A DNA stretch of 64,000 nucleotides from Gammaproteobacteria bacterium (GCA_903970465.1 CAJCIO010000120.1:1-64000), one strand, 5' to 3'; numbered from the stretch's first letter, positions 1 to 9,648 are shown. Made by a program: numbers and translations. Notes: generated by a model from the letters alone, not told the origin.

Positions 1-710
1 GCCTGCTCGACGATGCGCCCCTGGTTCAATACACAGACGCGATCAGCCACCCGCGACACCAGCGCCAGGTCGTGGGAAATGTACAGCGAGGCCACGCCGG
101 TTTCTTCGCGCAGGCGGCGAAACAGTTGCAGAATCTGCGACGCGCTGAGCACGTCGAGGGCGGTGGTCGGCTCGTCGAAAATCAAACACTGGGGCCGGCA
201 GGCGAAGGCTGTAGCGATCAGTACGCGCTGCTTTTCGCCGCCCGAGGCTTCGTGGGGAAAGCGCTTCATCATCGCCGCCGGGTCCTTCAGGTCGACGTCC
301 GCCAGCAGTTGCTCACCCAATGCCCAAGCGTCGCGATAACTGAGGTCGCGGTGCCGGGTCAGTACTTCGACCACTTGCTCGCCCAGGCTCAAGGTCGGGT
401 TGAGCGAAGCGCTGGGGTCCTGGAAGATCATCCCCAGCCGGCCGCCGCGCAGCTGTTCGATCTGCCGTTGTGGCATCTGCAGCAGGTTTTCCCCTTGCAG
501 GCTGATGCTGCCGCCGACGTCCCGGGCGTTGCCGGCCAGGTAGCGCATGATCGCAAAGCCGAGGGTGGTCTTGCCCGAGCCGGATTCGCCGACCAGGCCG
601 ACCACTTCGCCCGCACCGACGCTGAAGTCGATGTGCTGCAGCACATGCAATGGACCACTGGGCAATTGATAGTCGAGGCTGTAGTCGGCCACTTGCAATA
701 CGGCGCTCAT
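1..710 (-). CDS. Oligopeptide-type ABC transporter ATP-binding protein, C-terminus outside window
   Basis: Leftward frame beginning [14 protein letters not shown] and still open at the window edge, so only about 236 residues are present. It has a Walker A loop GESGSGKT, a signature SGGEKQR and a Walker B stretch [11 protein letters not shown], followed by an H-loop region ([10 protein letters not shown]). It would energise import by the two permeases encoded just upstream. Its ATG overlaps the TGA of the permease gene by one base, which indicates translational coupling. In this transporter family the ATPase can be a DppD/DppF pair or one fused protein; the window does not show which applies here. 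Confidence 0.93.
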   Translation of the reverse strand, partial: MSAVLQVADYSLDYQLPSGPLHVLQHIDFSVGAGEVVGLVGESGSGKTTLGFAIMRYLAGNARDVGGSISLQGENLLQMPQRQIEQLRGGRLGMIFQDPSASLNPTLSLGEQVVEVLTRHRDLSYRDAWALGEQLLADVDLKDPAAMMKRFPHEASGGEKQRVLIATAFACRPQCLIFDEPTTALDVLSASQILQLFRRLREETGVASLYISHDLALVSRVADRVCVLNQGRIVEQ

Positions 711-1540
711 CAGCGGTGCCCCTTTGGATTGAGCGCATCGCGCAAGCCATCGCCCAGCAGGTTGAAACCGATCGCGATGATGGCGATGGCAAGGCCCGGC
801 ATGAGCATCATCCACGGCGCCTGAAAGAAGTAGCGGCGTGCCTCTGCGACCATCAGGCCCCATTCCGGTTGTGGCGGTTGCGCGCCCAGGCCGAGGAAGC
901 TGAGGGTGGCGAACAGCATGATGGCGAAGGCCACACGAATGGTCGCTTCGACGATGATCGGCGCGACGATGTTGGGCAGCATTTCGCGGATCACGATGTA
1001 GGCCGTCGATTCGCCGCGGGCGATAGCGGCGCTGACGTAGTCCTGTCGCCGGGCGGCGAGGGCGACACTGCGGGCGATACGGGCCATGCCGGGGACGAAG
1101 GCGATGGTGATTGCCAGCACCGCGTTGAGGTCGCTCTTGCCCAGGGTGCTGACGATCAGCAGGGCGAACAGCAGGCTGGGGATCGACATGACCGCATCGA
1201 GGGTGCGCATCAACGCCTCGTCGATGCGCCCGCCCAGGTAGCCGCTGGCGGTGCCGAGCAAAGCACCCAGGAACATCGCCAGCACCGTGGCCAGCACCGA
1301 CAGCGAGATGGTCGCCCGCGCACCGATCAGCAGGCGGCTGAAGATGTCGCGGCCCAGTTGGTCGGTGCCCAGCCAGTGCAGCAGGCTCGGCGCCTTGTAG
1401 CGCGTCAGGATGGAAATCGCTTCCGGATCGAAGGGCGCCAGCGCGGGGCCGGCGCACACCAGTACCACGGCCAGCAGCAGGATCACGCAGCCGAGCAGGC
1501 CCTGAGGGCTGGCCAGCAGGCGGTAGAAAATGTCACGCAT
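710..1540 (-). CDS. Oligopeptide-type ABC transporter permease (DppC/OppC family)
   Basis: Inner-membrane permease of about 276 residues with several hydrophobic segments and the EAA-type cytoplasmic loop (IARGESTAYIVIREMLPN), which contacts the ATPase. The conserved LGTDQLGRDIFSRLL stretch near the N-terminus is typical of DppC. The ATG at 1540 is preferred because it lies in an ATGCGTGA overlap with the stop of the upstream permease; an upstream in-frame start at 1567 would add nine residues and overlap more. It pairs with the DppB-type permease to form the channel. Confidence 0.92.
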   Translation of the reverse strand: MRDIFYRLLASPQGLLGCVILLLAVVLVCAGPALAPFDPEAISILTRYKAPSLLHWLGTDQLGRDIFSRLLIGARATISLSVLATVLAMFLGALLGTASGYLGGRIDEALMRTLDAVMSIPSLLFALLIVSTLGKSDLNAVLAITIAFVPGMARIARSVALAARRQDYVSAAIARGESTAYIVIREMLPNIVAPIIVEATIRVAFAIMLFATLSFLGLGAQPPQPEWGLMVAEARRYFFQAPWMMLMPGLAIAIIAIGFNLLGDGLRDALNPKGHR

Positions 1541-2480
1541 ATTGGATTCGCCGATCGAGGTAGGCATAGGTCAGGTCAGCGATAAAGTTGACCACGCAGT
1601 AGGTCGCCGCGAGGATCAGCACGCCACCCTGGATCGCGGGCAGATCACGGGCGGCCACGGCCACCAGCAGTTCGCGGCCGATACCGGGGATGTTGAAGAT
1701 TTCCTCCACCACGACGATGCCGCCCAGCAGGTAGCCCACGTCCAGGGCGACGATGGTGATGGTTGGCAGCAGGCCATTGCGCAGGGCGTGGCGCAACAGC
1801 ACGCGCCGTTTGGACAGGCCTTTGAGGCGTGCGGCGCGGATGTAATCGGTCTCCAGCACGTCGATCATTTCCGAGCGCACCATGCGCGACACGTGGGCGA
1901 CCATGATCATCGACACCGTCAGCGTCGGCAGCACCAGATGGCGCAGGCCTTCGCCGAAGTTGTCGCTCAGCGGGACGTAGCCCGTGGCTGGCAGCAGTTG
2001 CCAGACGTCGGCGAACAGCAGGATCAGCAAGGTCGCCGTGACGAACTCCGGCAGCGACACGCCGATGTACGACAGCATGGCGATGATCAGGTCCACCGGC
2101 CGCCCGCGACGCACGGCGGCGAGGATCCCCAACGGAATGGCGACCACCAGCATCAGCAGCAACGAGCAGCCTGCCAGCAACAGCGAACGGCCCAGGGCGT
2201 CGAGCAGCGAGCCGAGCACCGGTTGCCCGTTGCGCATCGAGACGCCAAGGTCGCCGTGCAGCACGGCCATCAGCCAGTGGCTGAATTGCAGCCACGCCGG
2301 TTGATCCAGCCCGAGCCTGGCACGCAAGGCGGCCAGGGCTTCAGGGGTGGCGTTCTGACCCAGCAGCGTCACCGCGGCATCGGCGGGCAGCAGTTGAGTG
2401 ATGGCGAAGACCAGCAGAGAAACGATCAGCAAGGTGTACACGACCAACAGCAAGCGCTTGGTCAGATAAGCAGCAGTCAC
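1533..2480 (-). CDS. Oligopeptide-type ABC transporter permease (DppB/OppB family)
   Basis: A 315-residue integral membrane protein starting MTAAYLTKRLLLVVYTLL, with the DppB pattern: an N-terminal transmembrane helix, a periplasmic domain (LLPADAAVTLLGQNATPE) and an EAA loop (RLKGLSKRRVLLRHALRNG). It is the first permease after the binding protein (16 bases upstream) and overlaps the second permease by 8 bases. The substrate cannot be read from the permease. Confidence 0.93.
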   Translation of the reverse strand: MTAAYLTKRLLLVVYTLLIVSLLVFAITQLLPADAAVTLLGQNATPEALAALRARLGLDQPAWLQFSHWLMAVLHGDLGVSMRNGQPVLGSLLDALGRSLLLAGCSLLLMLVVAIPLGILAAVRRGRPVDLIIAMLSYIGVSLPEFVTATLLILLFADVWQLLPATGYVPLSDNFGEGLRHLVLPTLTVSMIMVAHVSRMVRSEMIDVLETDYIRAARLKGLSKRRVLLRHALRNGLLPTITIVALDVGYLLGGIVVVEEIFNIPGIGRELLVAVAARDLPAIQGGVLILAATYCVVNFIADLTYAYLDRRIQYA

Positions 2481-2495
2481 AGGGTGTTCCTCGGT

Positions 2496-4067
2496 TCAGC
2501 CGCGCTTGGGTGCGCTGTCGTCCAGCCAGGCTTGATCCAGGCGAAAGACCGCGCCGCGCGGGTGCAGTTGGTAGCCCTGGACATAGTTGCGCTGGGCGGC
2601 CAGCACGTCGAAGAAGGTCGGGATCAGCGACGGTACTTGTTCGTGCATCAACTGTTGCGCGGTGGCATACAGCGCAGCGCGCTTGACCGGGTCGTCGGTA
2701 CCCCGGGCTGCAGCCACGGCAGTATCGAAATCGGTGTTGTTCCAGCGGGTTTCGTTCCAGGCAGCGTTGGACGTATACAGCAGCGAGAACACTGCATCGG
2801 CCGACGGTTGCATGTTGTAGAAGCCGACGTAGAAGTTGCCCTTTTTCCACACCTGATCCAGGTAGGTGCTGTTGGCCATGGTTTCGACGCTGATGTTGAA
2901 ACCGGCCGGCTTGGCCATTTCCCGTACAGCGATGCCCAGCTGGGTGCGCGTGGAGGGTTTGTCGGACGCCACCAGCTTGATGTCCAGGCCGTTTGGGTAC
3001 CCGGCATCGGCCAGCAGTTTTTTCGCTTGCTCGATATTGGCTTGGCGCAGGGCGATATCAGTGTGGTAGCGGTAGGCGGCGTTGAGCGGGGTGTCGTTGC
3101 CCGGCGTGCCGAAGCCTTCGGCGACGAAGTCCACCAGCGCAGCGCGGTCGACGCACAGGCTCAACGCCTGACGCACGCGCACGTCGTTGAAGGGCTTCTG
3201 GTCGCAGGCCATGTTGATATTGAGGAACTGCCCGGACGCCACGCGCAGGCCCTTGACCCCGCTGGCCTCGCTCAGCCGACTGAACTCGGTGGCCTGGGCC
3301 GAGAGCATCAGATCGATGTCACCGGACATCAGCGCTGAACTTTCGGCGGTGGGGTCGGGGTAGACACGGATCTCGACACGGTCCAGGTACGGGCGCTGCG
3401 AGTCGTAGAAGTGCTCGTTGCGGGCGACTACCACCAAGCGCTCGGGCTCGAACGACACCAGCTTGAAGGGCCCGGTACCCACGGCTTCACGGGACAGCCG
3501 CGCGACGTCGCCCTGGAGGATGGCGGCGGGGACGATCTTGGCGTCCGGGTAGGCGAGGCTTACCGGCAGGTCGGCATAGGGCGCGCTGGTGGTCAACTTG
3601 ACGTGCAGGTCATCCACGGCCTCGACGCGCTGGATCGGGCCGATGTTGCGCAGGCCGGGCGAGGCGGTCCTGGGGTCGAGAATGGCTTGCAGGCTGGCGA
3701 CGACGTCCTTGGCGGTGCAGGCGCTGCCGTCATGAAAGCGCAGGTTGTCGCGCAGGCTGAAGGTCCACTCGGTGAGGGCTTCGTTGTGGCTCCAGGACTG
3801 CGCCAGGTCGGGCTCGGCCTGCATGTCCTGGCTCAGGCGGGTCAGCCCGTTGTACAGCAGTTCGCTGAGCAGGTACTCGGGGTTAACCCGCGCCAGCAAC
3901 GGGTTGAGCATGCCCACCGCCTGGTCGACACTGATGCGCAGGAGGCCGCCCTTACGGGCAGCGCTGGCGGCCCACAGGGTGCTCGAAAATGGCAGCATGG
4001 CGGCACCGGTGACGATGGCCGAGGTGGTCAGGAAGCGGCGACGGTTGAGCCTGAAAACTGTATTCAT
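2496..4067 (-). CDS. Oligopeptide-type ABC transporter substrate-binding protein, Tat signal
   Basis: A 523-residue periplasmic protein of the SBP_bac_5 (DppA/OppA) family. The N-terminus carries a twin-arginine-like motif (NRRRFLTT) followed by a hydrophobic stretch and a likely cleavage site around LWAASA, suggesting export in a folded state. Family features include LAQSWSHNEALTEWTFSLRD and FHDGSACTAKDVV. It heads a unit with two permeases and an ATPase and lies 91 bases from an M20 peptidase gene, so a peptide or N-acyl amino acid is a plausible ligand; that is inference. Confidence 0.93.
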   Translation of the reverse strand: MNTVFRLNRRRFLTTSAIVTGAAMLPFSSTLWAASAARKGGLLRISVDQAVGMLNPLLARVNPEYLLSELLYNGLTRLSQDMQAEPDLAQSWSHNEALTEWTFSLRDNLRFHDGSACTAKDVVASLQAILDPRTASPGLRNIGPIQRVEAVDDLHVKLTTSAPYADLPVSLAYPDAKIVPAAILQGDVARLSREAVGTGPFKLVSFEPERLVVVARNEHFYDSQRPYLDRVEIRVYPDPTAESSALMSGDIDLMLSAQATEFSRLSEASGVKGLRVASGQFLNINMACDQKPFNDVRVRQALSLCVDRAALVDFVAEGFGTPGNDTPLNAAYRYHTDIALRQANIEQAKKLLADAGYPNGLDIKLVASDKPSTRTQLGIAVREMAKPAGFNISVETMANSTYLDQVWKKGNFYVGFYNMQPSADAVFSLLYTSNAAWNETRWNNTDFDTAVAAARGTDDPVKRAALYATAQQLMHEQVPSLIPTFFDVLAAQRNYVQGYQLHPRGAVFRLDQAWLDDSAPKRG

Positions 4068-4158
4068 GGCGATACTTCACTTAGCAAAGGAGCGTTGGGG
4101 CAGCCAGGTAAAAAAGCCGATGACCAGTCTTGGCGCCGGTCTTCGGTGGGCGAAGCGC

Positions 4159-5451
4159 TCAGCCAGGTGGAGCGCTCGCAGGCGCTGGCGGTGTGAAATC
4201 GGCCGCCAGGTAGGCCAGAATCGATTGCGCCAGGGCGACCAGGTCGCTGCGCGTGGTGTACTCGTCGGCCGCGTGGATGCGGCTTTCAGGGCGGATCAAC
4301 CCGCCCAGCAGAATTTCCTGGATGCCAGCCTGCTGGACCCAACCCATGTCCGAGCTGCTGCTTGAGCCGTAGCACTGAAACTGCTCGGCGCTGAAGCCGA
4401 AGCCCACGCCCAGCGCCGCCTGCCAGCGCGGCCAATGCGGGCCGGTGGGGTCGGCCACCGGGGCCAGGTGGCCGATCACTTCGTGCTCCACGGCCAAGGC
4501 TTGGGTATCGGCCATGGCGGTTTCAATGCATTCCTTCAATTCGCCCATCACCGCTTCGAACGGCTCCTGGGGCGCATAGCGACGGTTGATCAGAATCTCG
4601 AACTGCGCGGGCACCGTCGAGCCCTTGCTGCCGCCGTGAGCCGCAGCCAGGGTCATGCGCGAGATCAGCGGCGAGCCGTTGTAATGGGGTGGCGCCGGCA
4701 TTGGCCAGCTGCGCTGCTGCACCTGCGCCTTGAGCGCATGCAGTGCGTTGAGCAGCGGCAAGCTTTGTTCGATGGCGTTGATCGCGTCCACCGGCTCGCC
4801 GGAATGGGACGAGCGCCCGGTGACGATGATCTTCAGGTCGATGCTGCCAAAGCAACCCGCCCAGATGCGGGGTGCAGCGCCGCCGTTGAAGCTGAGGATA
4901 TGACCTTCGACCAACCGCTGTTCGGCCAGATAACGAATGCCGGGGTACAGGCCGCCTTCCTCGTCGGTGCACAGCAGCAGGGACGGGCAGTAGCGCAGGG
5001 GCAGTTTGAAGCGCTGCGCGGCACGCAGGGCGGCGAGGGTGGCCGCGACGCTGCCTTTCATGTCGGCGATCCCGCGGCCGATCAGCTTGCCGTCGGTCTC
5101 GGTCAGTTGCAGGGGTGGGGAGGTCCAGCCATCGCCCGGCGGCACAGTGTCGACATGAAAGTACAGGCTGCAGATCTCTTGCTCGCCGGGCTGACGCGCG
5201 ACCAGATTGATGCGTTCGCCATGGGCTTCACCGCTGCGCGTCTGCCACAGCGCCTCGGGCACGGTGACGCGCCGGGTGTGCAGCCCCAGTGGCGCCACCA
5301 GCGTTTCCATCAGCTCGGCAAAGTCGCCATAGCCCGCACCCGGCGGAAAACAGGTGTCCACCGCGATCATGCGTTGCAGATCGTCGATAAGCGAATCATG
5401 ATCCGCCTCGATCGATTCGAGTGCCTGCTGGAGGGCTGCATTCGTTGCCAT
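4159..5451 (-). CDS. M20 family metallopeptidase (ArgE/DapE-like)
   Basis: About 430 residues from the ATG at 5451 (MATNAALQQALES). The frame continues upstream to 5583, but that extension reads through the promoter region shared with the GntR gene and is unlikely to be translated. All M20 metal-ligand positions are visible: HVDTVPPGDGW (H-x-D), RGIADMKGS (D), CTDEEGG (E-E) and RIHAADE (H). It would hydrolyse an amide bond, such as that of a dipeptide or N-acyl amino acid, in the cytosol. It is transcribed in the same direction as the transporter genes, with no evident terminator between, so it probably processes the imported substrate. Confidence 0.9.
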   Translation of the reverse strand: MATNAALQQALESIEADHDSLIDDLQRMIAVDTCFPPGAGYGDFAELMETLVAPLGLHTRRVTVPEALWQTRSGEAHGERINLVARQPGEQEICSLYFHVDTVPPGDGWTSPPLQLTETDGKLIGRGIADMKGSVAATLAALRAAQRFKLPLRYCPSLLLCTDEEGGLYPGIRYLAEQRLVEGHILSFNGGAAPRIWAGCFGSIDLKIIVTGRSSHSGEPVDAINAIEQSLPLLNALHALKAQVQQRSWPMPAPPHYNGSPLISRMTLAAAHGGSKGSTVPAQFEILINRRYAPQEPFEAVMGELKECIETAMADTQALAVEHEVIGHLAPVADPTGPHWPRWQAALGVGFGFSAEQFQCYGSSSSSDMGWVQQAGIQEILLGGLIRPESRIHAADEYTTRSDLVALAQSILAYLAADFTPPAPASAPPG

Positions 5452-5518
5452 TTTCGCTCTCGCTGTATTTCTATATAGTTTATAGTTAAGTATCGCTGCC
5501 CGGCCCGTCAAGGACAAA
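5452..5518. promoter_or_regulatory. Divergent promoter/operator between M20 peptidase and GntR genes
   Basis: A 67-base AT-rich interval separating two divergent genes. It contains the near-perfect dyad CTATA-N5-TATAG (5471-5485), with the palindrome CTATATAG inside it. A GntR/HutC-type regulator commonly binds such a site in its own promoter, so this is the likely operator; no binding data are implied. Confidence 0.45.
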
Positions 5519-6292
5519 ATGATGACAAATAGCAATGCGCCAGCTGCGCATGCCAGCTTTTCCCGTTTGAGCGAGCACGACACCTCACCTCTTTATGAAG
5601 TGGTGAAGCGCCATATTTCCGAAGCCATCCTGCTGGGCGAATGGAGCAGCGGCACGGTCATCCCCAGCGAGAACGCGTTGGCCGCCGATTTCGGCGTATC
5701 GGTGGGCACCGTGCGGCGCGCGCTGGCCGAGTTGGTGAGCGAAGGCATGCTGATGCGCCGGCGCAAGACCGGCACTGTGGTGACCGGCTGGGCGCCGCTG
5801 CATAACCTGCGCTATTTCTTTCAGTACTTTCGGCTGCACAACAAGGCGGGGGCGCTGCTGAAGTCGCGTACTGCCTTGCTCGACTATCAGTTGAGCGAGG
5901 CCACGGCGCTGGAGGCCGACAAGCTGCTGATCGAGGTGGGCAGCCCGGTGTATCGCCTGCACCGCTTGCGCAGCATCGATGGGGTGGTGGCGATGCACGA
6001 GCATTTCACGGTGGTAGCCAGCAAGGTGCCGAACTTCCCCGGCCCCGAGGAATTGCCGGAGTTGCTGTACCGTTATTTGCTGGAGCATTACGGCCTGAGA
6101 GTGGCTGCGGTGCGTGAGCAACTGACTGCCGGGCTGGCGACGGAAGAAGACTGCCGCTTGCTGGAGCTGCCGAGCCCTCACGCGGTGATGATCATCGACG
6201 CGGTGTCGTTCGATCAGGCCGCTACGCCGGTGATGATGACGCACCAGCGGGCGAGTACCGAGCACTTCATGTATGTGAATGAAATACGTTGA
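5519..6292 (+). CDS. GntR family transcriptional regulator with UTRA domain (HutC type)
   Basis: A 257-residue cytosolic regulator. Residues about 20-90 form the winged helix-turn-helix (YEVVKRHISEAILLGEW, then PSENALAADFGVSVGTVRRAL). The rest resembles the UTRA ligand-binding domain (YRLHRLRSIDGVVAMHEHF and a C-terminal AATPVMMTHQRAS). The next codon (5522) is also ATG and has better spacing from the AAGGA at 5510-5514, so the true start may be one codon later. The divergent arrangement suggests it controls the peptidase/transporter unit in response to the transported compound. Confidence 0.92.
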   Translation: MMTNSNAPAAHASFSRLSEHDTSPLYEVVKRHISEAILLGEWSSGTVIPSENALAADFGVSVGTVRRALAELVSEGMLMRRRKTGTVVTGWAPLHNLRYFFQYFRLHNKAGALLKSRTALLDYQLSEATALEADKLLIEVGSPVYRLHRLRSIDGVVAMHEHFTVVASKVPNFPGPEELPELLYRYLLEHYGLRVAAVREQLTAGLATEEDCRLLELPSPHAVMIIDAVSFDQAATPVMMTHQRASTEHFMYVNEIR

Positions 6293-6451
6293 GGTGCCTG
6301 CCGCCCCGAAACACGCTTGATCCCACCATGTGAGAGCATGGCGCCATTCATTGCGCCAATGCTTGCTGCGGTTGCCCCCACGAGGTAAACCTTGGGGAAC
6401 GACCGCCGCAGGAATGTCCATGTACCCGCACATCGCGCAAGTCGAAAGCGA

Positions 6452-7333
6452 TCATCCGCTGAACAGCCCTGCACTGTTGCGTTTTGCTGGTTTCGTCCGG
6501 TGATCCACTTGATCCAGCGTGAGGCTGCCCAGCGGGCACAATCGCTGAGCGATACTCTCGGCTTCGCGCTGCATCGCCTCGACCAGCCGGGACCGGTAGC
6601 TGCCGGTCAGGCGCGACGTCGGCAGCGCACTGCTCAGCGCCCCCAACGGTTCGCCCTCGGCCCCGCGAATCGGCACCGCGACACCGGTGTACAGCGGCAG
6701 GATCTTGTCGCTCAGGCCACAGGTATAGCCCTGCGCGCGGACCTGAGCGACTGCCTCGCGCACCTGTGCCGCTGCGATGCCGTACTCGCGCAACAGTCGC
6801 GGTGCGTTGTGGTTGAGAATCTCGTTGCGCTTGGCGTTGGGCATGTCGCTCAGCAAGGCCAGCGAACCTTGGCCGACGCCGCTCAGCACCCGGGAGCCGA
6901 CGTAATGCGCGAAGCTTTTGGTGGGATTGTGGCCCTCCTGGATTTCCAGGCAGAGGGCGTAATAGCCGTCCTGCACGAACAGAAAAAAACTGTCCTGAAA
7001 CGCCTCCGAGAGCCGCATCAAGGCGGGGCGTGCGTGCTCGCGAAGGCCCCCGGTATTGCCCGCCTGGGCGCCCAGAGTCAGCAGCGCGTAGCCGAGAAAA
7101 TAAGGGCCGCGCAGGCGTGGCAGACGCACGAACCCGTAAGACTTCATGGCTTTGAGCAGACGGTACAGGGTCGCTCGGCTCAGTTGGGTCTGTGCGCTCA
7201 GCGCTTCGATGCTCGCTCCTTGTTCACCCCGAGCGGCGATGGCCTGAAGAATTTCAAAGGAGCGGTCCAGCGTTTGTGTGCCTTGGGTACTGCAACGTTG
7301 CACGGGCGGTGCAGTTGGGTCGTTTTGGGGCAT
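6452..7333 (-). CDS. IclR family transcriptional regulator
   Basis: A 293-residue protein. The N-terminal winged HTH spans roughly residues 20-85 (RSFEILQAIAARGEQGASIEAL, then LSRATLYRLLKAMKSYGFV), and the effector domain follows (TGVAVPIRGAEGEPLGALS is the typical IclR C-terminal stretch). It faces away from the dehydrogenase/oxidase/transporter unit starting at 7488 across 154 bases containing palindromes, so it most likely controls that unit and itself. The effector is unknown. Confidence 0.92.
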   Translation of the reverse strand: MPQNDPTAPPVQRCSTQGTQTLDRSFEILQAIAARGEQGASIEALSAQTQLSRATLYRLLKAMKSYGFVRLPRLRGPYFLGYALLTLGAQAGNTGGLREHARPALMRLSEAFQDSFFLFVQDGYYALCLEIQEGHNPTKSFAHYVGSRVLSGVGQGSLALLSDMPNAKRNEILNHNAPRLLREYGIAAAQVREAVAQVRAQGYTCGLSDKILPLYTGVAVPIRGAEGEPLGALSSALPTSRLTGSYRSRLVEAMQREAESIAQRLCPLGSLTLDQVDHRTKPAKRNSAGLFSG

Positions 7334-7428
7334 GTTGGCCTCTCGTTGGCAACAGACGATGCCGGCCCATGATCAGCCTGGGCTGAGCGTCAGTACGCAT
7401 AGGATGGTCGCCGGGCTCTGGTCGATCA

Positions 7429-7463
7429 TTGCACTGCAAGTTTCAAGCCTTGCGAATCTTGAA
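7429..7463. promoter_or_regulatory. Palindromes in the IclR/SDR divergent region
   Basis: Two dyads lie next to each other upstream of the dehydrogenase start: TTGCACTGCAA (7429-7439, arms TTGCA/TGCAA) and TTCAAG-N10-CTTGAA (7442-7463). IclR proteins bind short imperfect palindromes near their divergent promoters, so either could be the operator. The second ends 24 bases before the ATG at 7488 and so lies close to or within the leader. Confidence 0.4.
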
Positions 7464-7487
7464 GAACTGTTTTGAAGGAGAGCGTCC

Positions 7488-8186
7488 ATGCAGCAACAAC
7501 GCGTCGCGTTGATTTCGGGGGCCAATCGGGGGATTGGCGAAGCGATTGCCAGACAGTTGGTGGGCAACGGTTGGTACGTGTCGCTGGGCATGCGCACACC
7601 GACATCAGCGTCCTGGCACAGCCCCGAAGCGGTCCAGGTGGTGCCTTACGATGCCACCGATGCAGCAGGTGAAACGCGGTGGATCAGCGCTGCGCTGGAG
7701 CGCTTCGGGCGTATCGATGCGGTGGTGGCCAACGCGGGCCTGATGATCGCGAAAACCGTCGTCGACGCCGACGAGGCCGACATGGACGCGCTGCTGGAGG
7801 TCAACGTCAAGGCACCGCGCCGACTCGCCGCCGCTGCGTGGCCTGCCTTGAGCGTGAGCGGCAGGGGGAGGGTGATCATCATGGCGTCGCTGTCCGGCAA
7901 ACGGGTCAAGTCAGCGGGATCGAGCCTGTACTCGGTCAGCAAGTTCGCCGCACTGGGCCTGGCTCACGGCCTGCGCCACAGCGGTTGGGAGCTGGGTATC
8001 CGGGCCACGGCGATCTGTCCGGGTTTCGTTGCCACCGACATGGCCCGCACCCTGAGCACTCGTGAGGATTCACAGATGACCGCCCCTGCCGACTTGGCGC
8101 TACTGATCAACACCTTGCTCGACCTGCCCAACGAAGCGAGCGTCGCGGAGTTGAATATCAATTGCCAACTGGATGACAGCTACTGA
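7488..8186 (+). CDS. Short-chain dehydrogenase/reductase (SDR)
   Basis: A 232-residue NAD(P)-dependent oxidoreductase of the classical SDR family. Visible are the nucleotide-binding SGANRGIGEA (residues 10-19), NAG at 82-84 and the catalytic triad Ser134, Tyr148 and Lys152 (YSVSK). A good ribosome binding site (AAGGAG) precedes the ATG. It is the first gene of a unit with a FAD-dependent oxidoreductase (TGATG overlap) and a peptide-type importer, so it probably acts on an aldehyde or keto product of the imported compound; the substrate is unknown. Confidence 0.92.
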   Translation: MQQQRVALISGANRGIGEAIARQLVGNGWYVSLGMRTPTSASWHSPEAVQVVPYDATDAAGETRWISAALERFGRIDAVVANAGLMIAKTVVDADEADMDALLEVNVKAPRRLAAAAWPALSVSGRGRVIIMASLSGKRVKSAGSSLYSVSKFAALGLAHGLRHSGWELGIRATAICPGFVATDMARTLSTREDSQMTAPADLALLINTLLDLPNEASVAELNINCQLDDSY

Positions 8187-9520
8187 TGCCTGGACCTCGT
8201 GTAGTACCCGTGCAGGGTGATGAGCAACTGCCTGAGCGCGTCGATGTGGTAGTGATCGGCGCCGGCATCATTGGGGTGTCGACGGCACTGGAGCTGGCGG
8301 AGCGCGGCTTGCGCGTGGCGCTGTGCGAAAAAGGCGGCGTCGGCCATGAGCAATCGAGCCGCAACTGGGGCTGGGTGCGCATATCCCGCCGCGATCCTCG
8401 CGAGCTGCCGTTGATGGCCCACGCGTTGCAATTGTGGGACGGATTAGCGGCGCGCATTGGCAAGGACGTCGGCTACACCCGCGCAGGCATCCTGTTTACC
8501 TGTGCCGATGAGCAAAGCTACGCGGAGCACGAGCGCTGGAAGCGCAATCTGGAGGACTACCCCGTCAGTGCGCAGATGGTCTCCGGTGCCGAGCTGAATC
8601 GCTTGCTGCCAGAGGTCAATCGCCTGCAGGTCAAGGGCGCGCTGTACACCCCGGATGACGGCCGCGCCGAGCCGCAACAGGCGGCTCCGGCGATTGCCGA
8701 AGCGGCGCGGGCCAAGGGCGCGTACATCCTCACCGAGTGCGCGGTACGGGGGATTGAACGTTCCGCAGGGCGTATCAGCGGTGTCATCACCGAACGTGGG
8801 CCGATTGCCTGTTCGTCAGTGGTATTGGCAGGCGGTGCATGGTCGAGTCTGTTCTGCTCGCCGCTGAGCGTGCATTTGCCGCAGTTGAAGGTGCTCAATT
8901 CAGTGATCCGCACCACGCCCATGGAGGGCGGCCCGGAATCGGCCATCTGGACCAGCCAATTCGCCATTCGCAAGCGTCAGGACGGCGGCTACACCGTTGC
9001 CTCGGGCCACGAAAACATCGCCGACATCGTGCCGGATTCGTTTCGCTACGCACGGCAGTTCTGGCCGGCGTTCAAGCACGAACACGCGTCATTGTCACTG
9101 CGCCTGGGCCAGCGGTTCTTCCAGGAAGCGCTACTGCCGCGGCGCTGGGCGCTGGACGAAGCCAGCCCGTTCGAATACCGCCGGGTGCTCGATCCGGTGC
9201 CGTCCATCCGCCAATCGAACCGCGCGCTGGCCAATCTGGCCAAGGCATTCCCGATCTTCAACAACGTGCGCATTGCCCAGCGCTGGGGCGGCATGATCGA
9301 CGTCACCCCCGATGCGGTGCCGGTCATCTCGGCCGTGGACGCGGTGCCGGGATTTTTCATCGCCACCGGTTTCTCCGGTCACGGCTTCGGCATCGGGCCC
9401 GCGGCGGGGCGCCTGATGGCCAATCTGGTGACGGGCGAGACGCCCATCGTCGACATCAAGGCGTTCAGCTTGTCGCGCTTCAGCGACGGCTCGATCCCCA
9501 TGCCCATTTCCGGATTCTGA
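8186..9520 (+). CDS. FAD-dependent oxidoreductase, D-amino acid oxidase (DAO) fold
   Basis: A 444-residue flavoprotein with an N-terminal dinucleotide-binding motif (VVVIGAGIIGVSTALELAERG region, around residues 13-35) and the C-terminal GFSGHGFGIGPAAGRLMANL stretch typical of DAO/glycine oxidase/sarcosine oxidase-like enzymes. These oxidise C-N bonds of amino acids or secondary amines to an imine. Its start overlaps the stop of the SDR by one base. With the downstream importer it suggests catabolism of an N-substituted amino acid, opine or similar amine; that is inference. Confidence 0.9.
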   Translation: MPGPRVVPVQGDEQLPERVDVVVIGAGIIGVSTALELAERGLRVALCEKGGVGHEQSSRNWGWVRISRRDPRELPLMAHALQLWDGLAARIGKDVGYTRAGILFTCADEQSYAEHERWKRNLEDYPVSAQMVSGAELNRLLPEVNRLQVKGALYTPDDGRAEPQQAAPAIAEAARAKGAYILTECAVRGIERSAGRISGVITERGPIACSSVVLAGGAWSSLFCSPLSVHLPQLKVLNSVIRTTPMEGGPESAIWTSQFAIRKRQDGGYTVASGHENIADIVPDSFRYARQFWPAFKHEHASLSLRLGQRFFQEALLPRRWALDEASPFEYRRVLDPVPSIRQSNRALANLAKAFPIFNNVRIAQRWGGMIDVTPDAVPVISAVDAVPGFFIATGFSGHGFGIGPAAGRLMANLVTGETPIVDIKAFSLSRFSDGSIPMPISGF

Positions 9521-9648
9521 GAGGTTACGCCAACCCGCCAACCCCATCACGCAGCAGCCTAGAAGCTCGCTAGAACGAGCCAGGTTTCATCGGTTACGAC
9601 GACTTCAGGCGCAAGCCACCTGCCTTCATTCTTTACGGGAGCTTCAGC

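Noticed and set aside
1530..3338. Long rightward open frame (about 600 codons) antisense to the permease and binding-protein genes
   Set aside because: It is rich in Gln, His, Arg and Gly with no family signature, and it lies opposite well-supported transporter genes; long antisense frames are common in high-GC DNA.
6376..6397. Hairpin CCCCA...TGGGG between the converging GntR and IclR genes
   Set aside because: The stem needs a two-base bulge and a very short loop, and no T-run follows; it is too weak to call a terminator.
9565..9580. Short hairpin GCTCG-N6-CGAGC between the oxidase and binding-protein genes
   Set aside because: Only five base pairs, no T-run, and the genes appear to form one unit.
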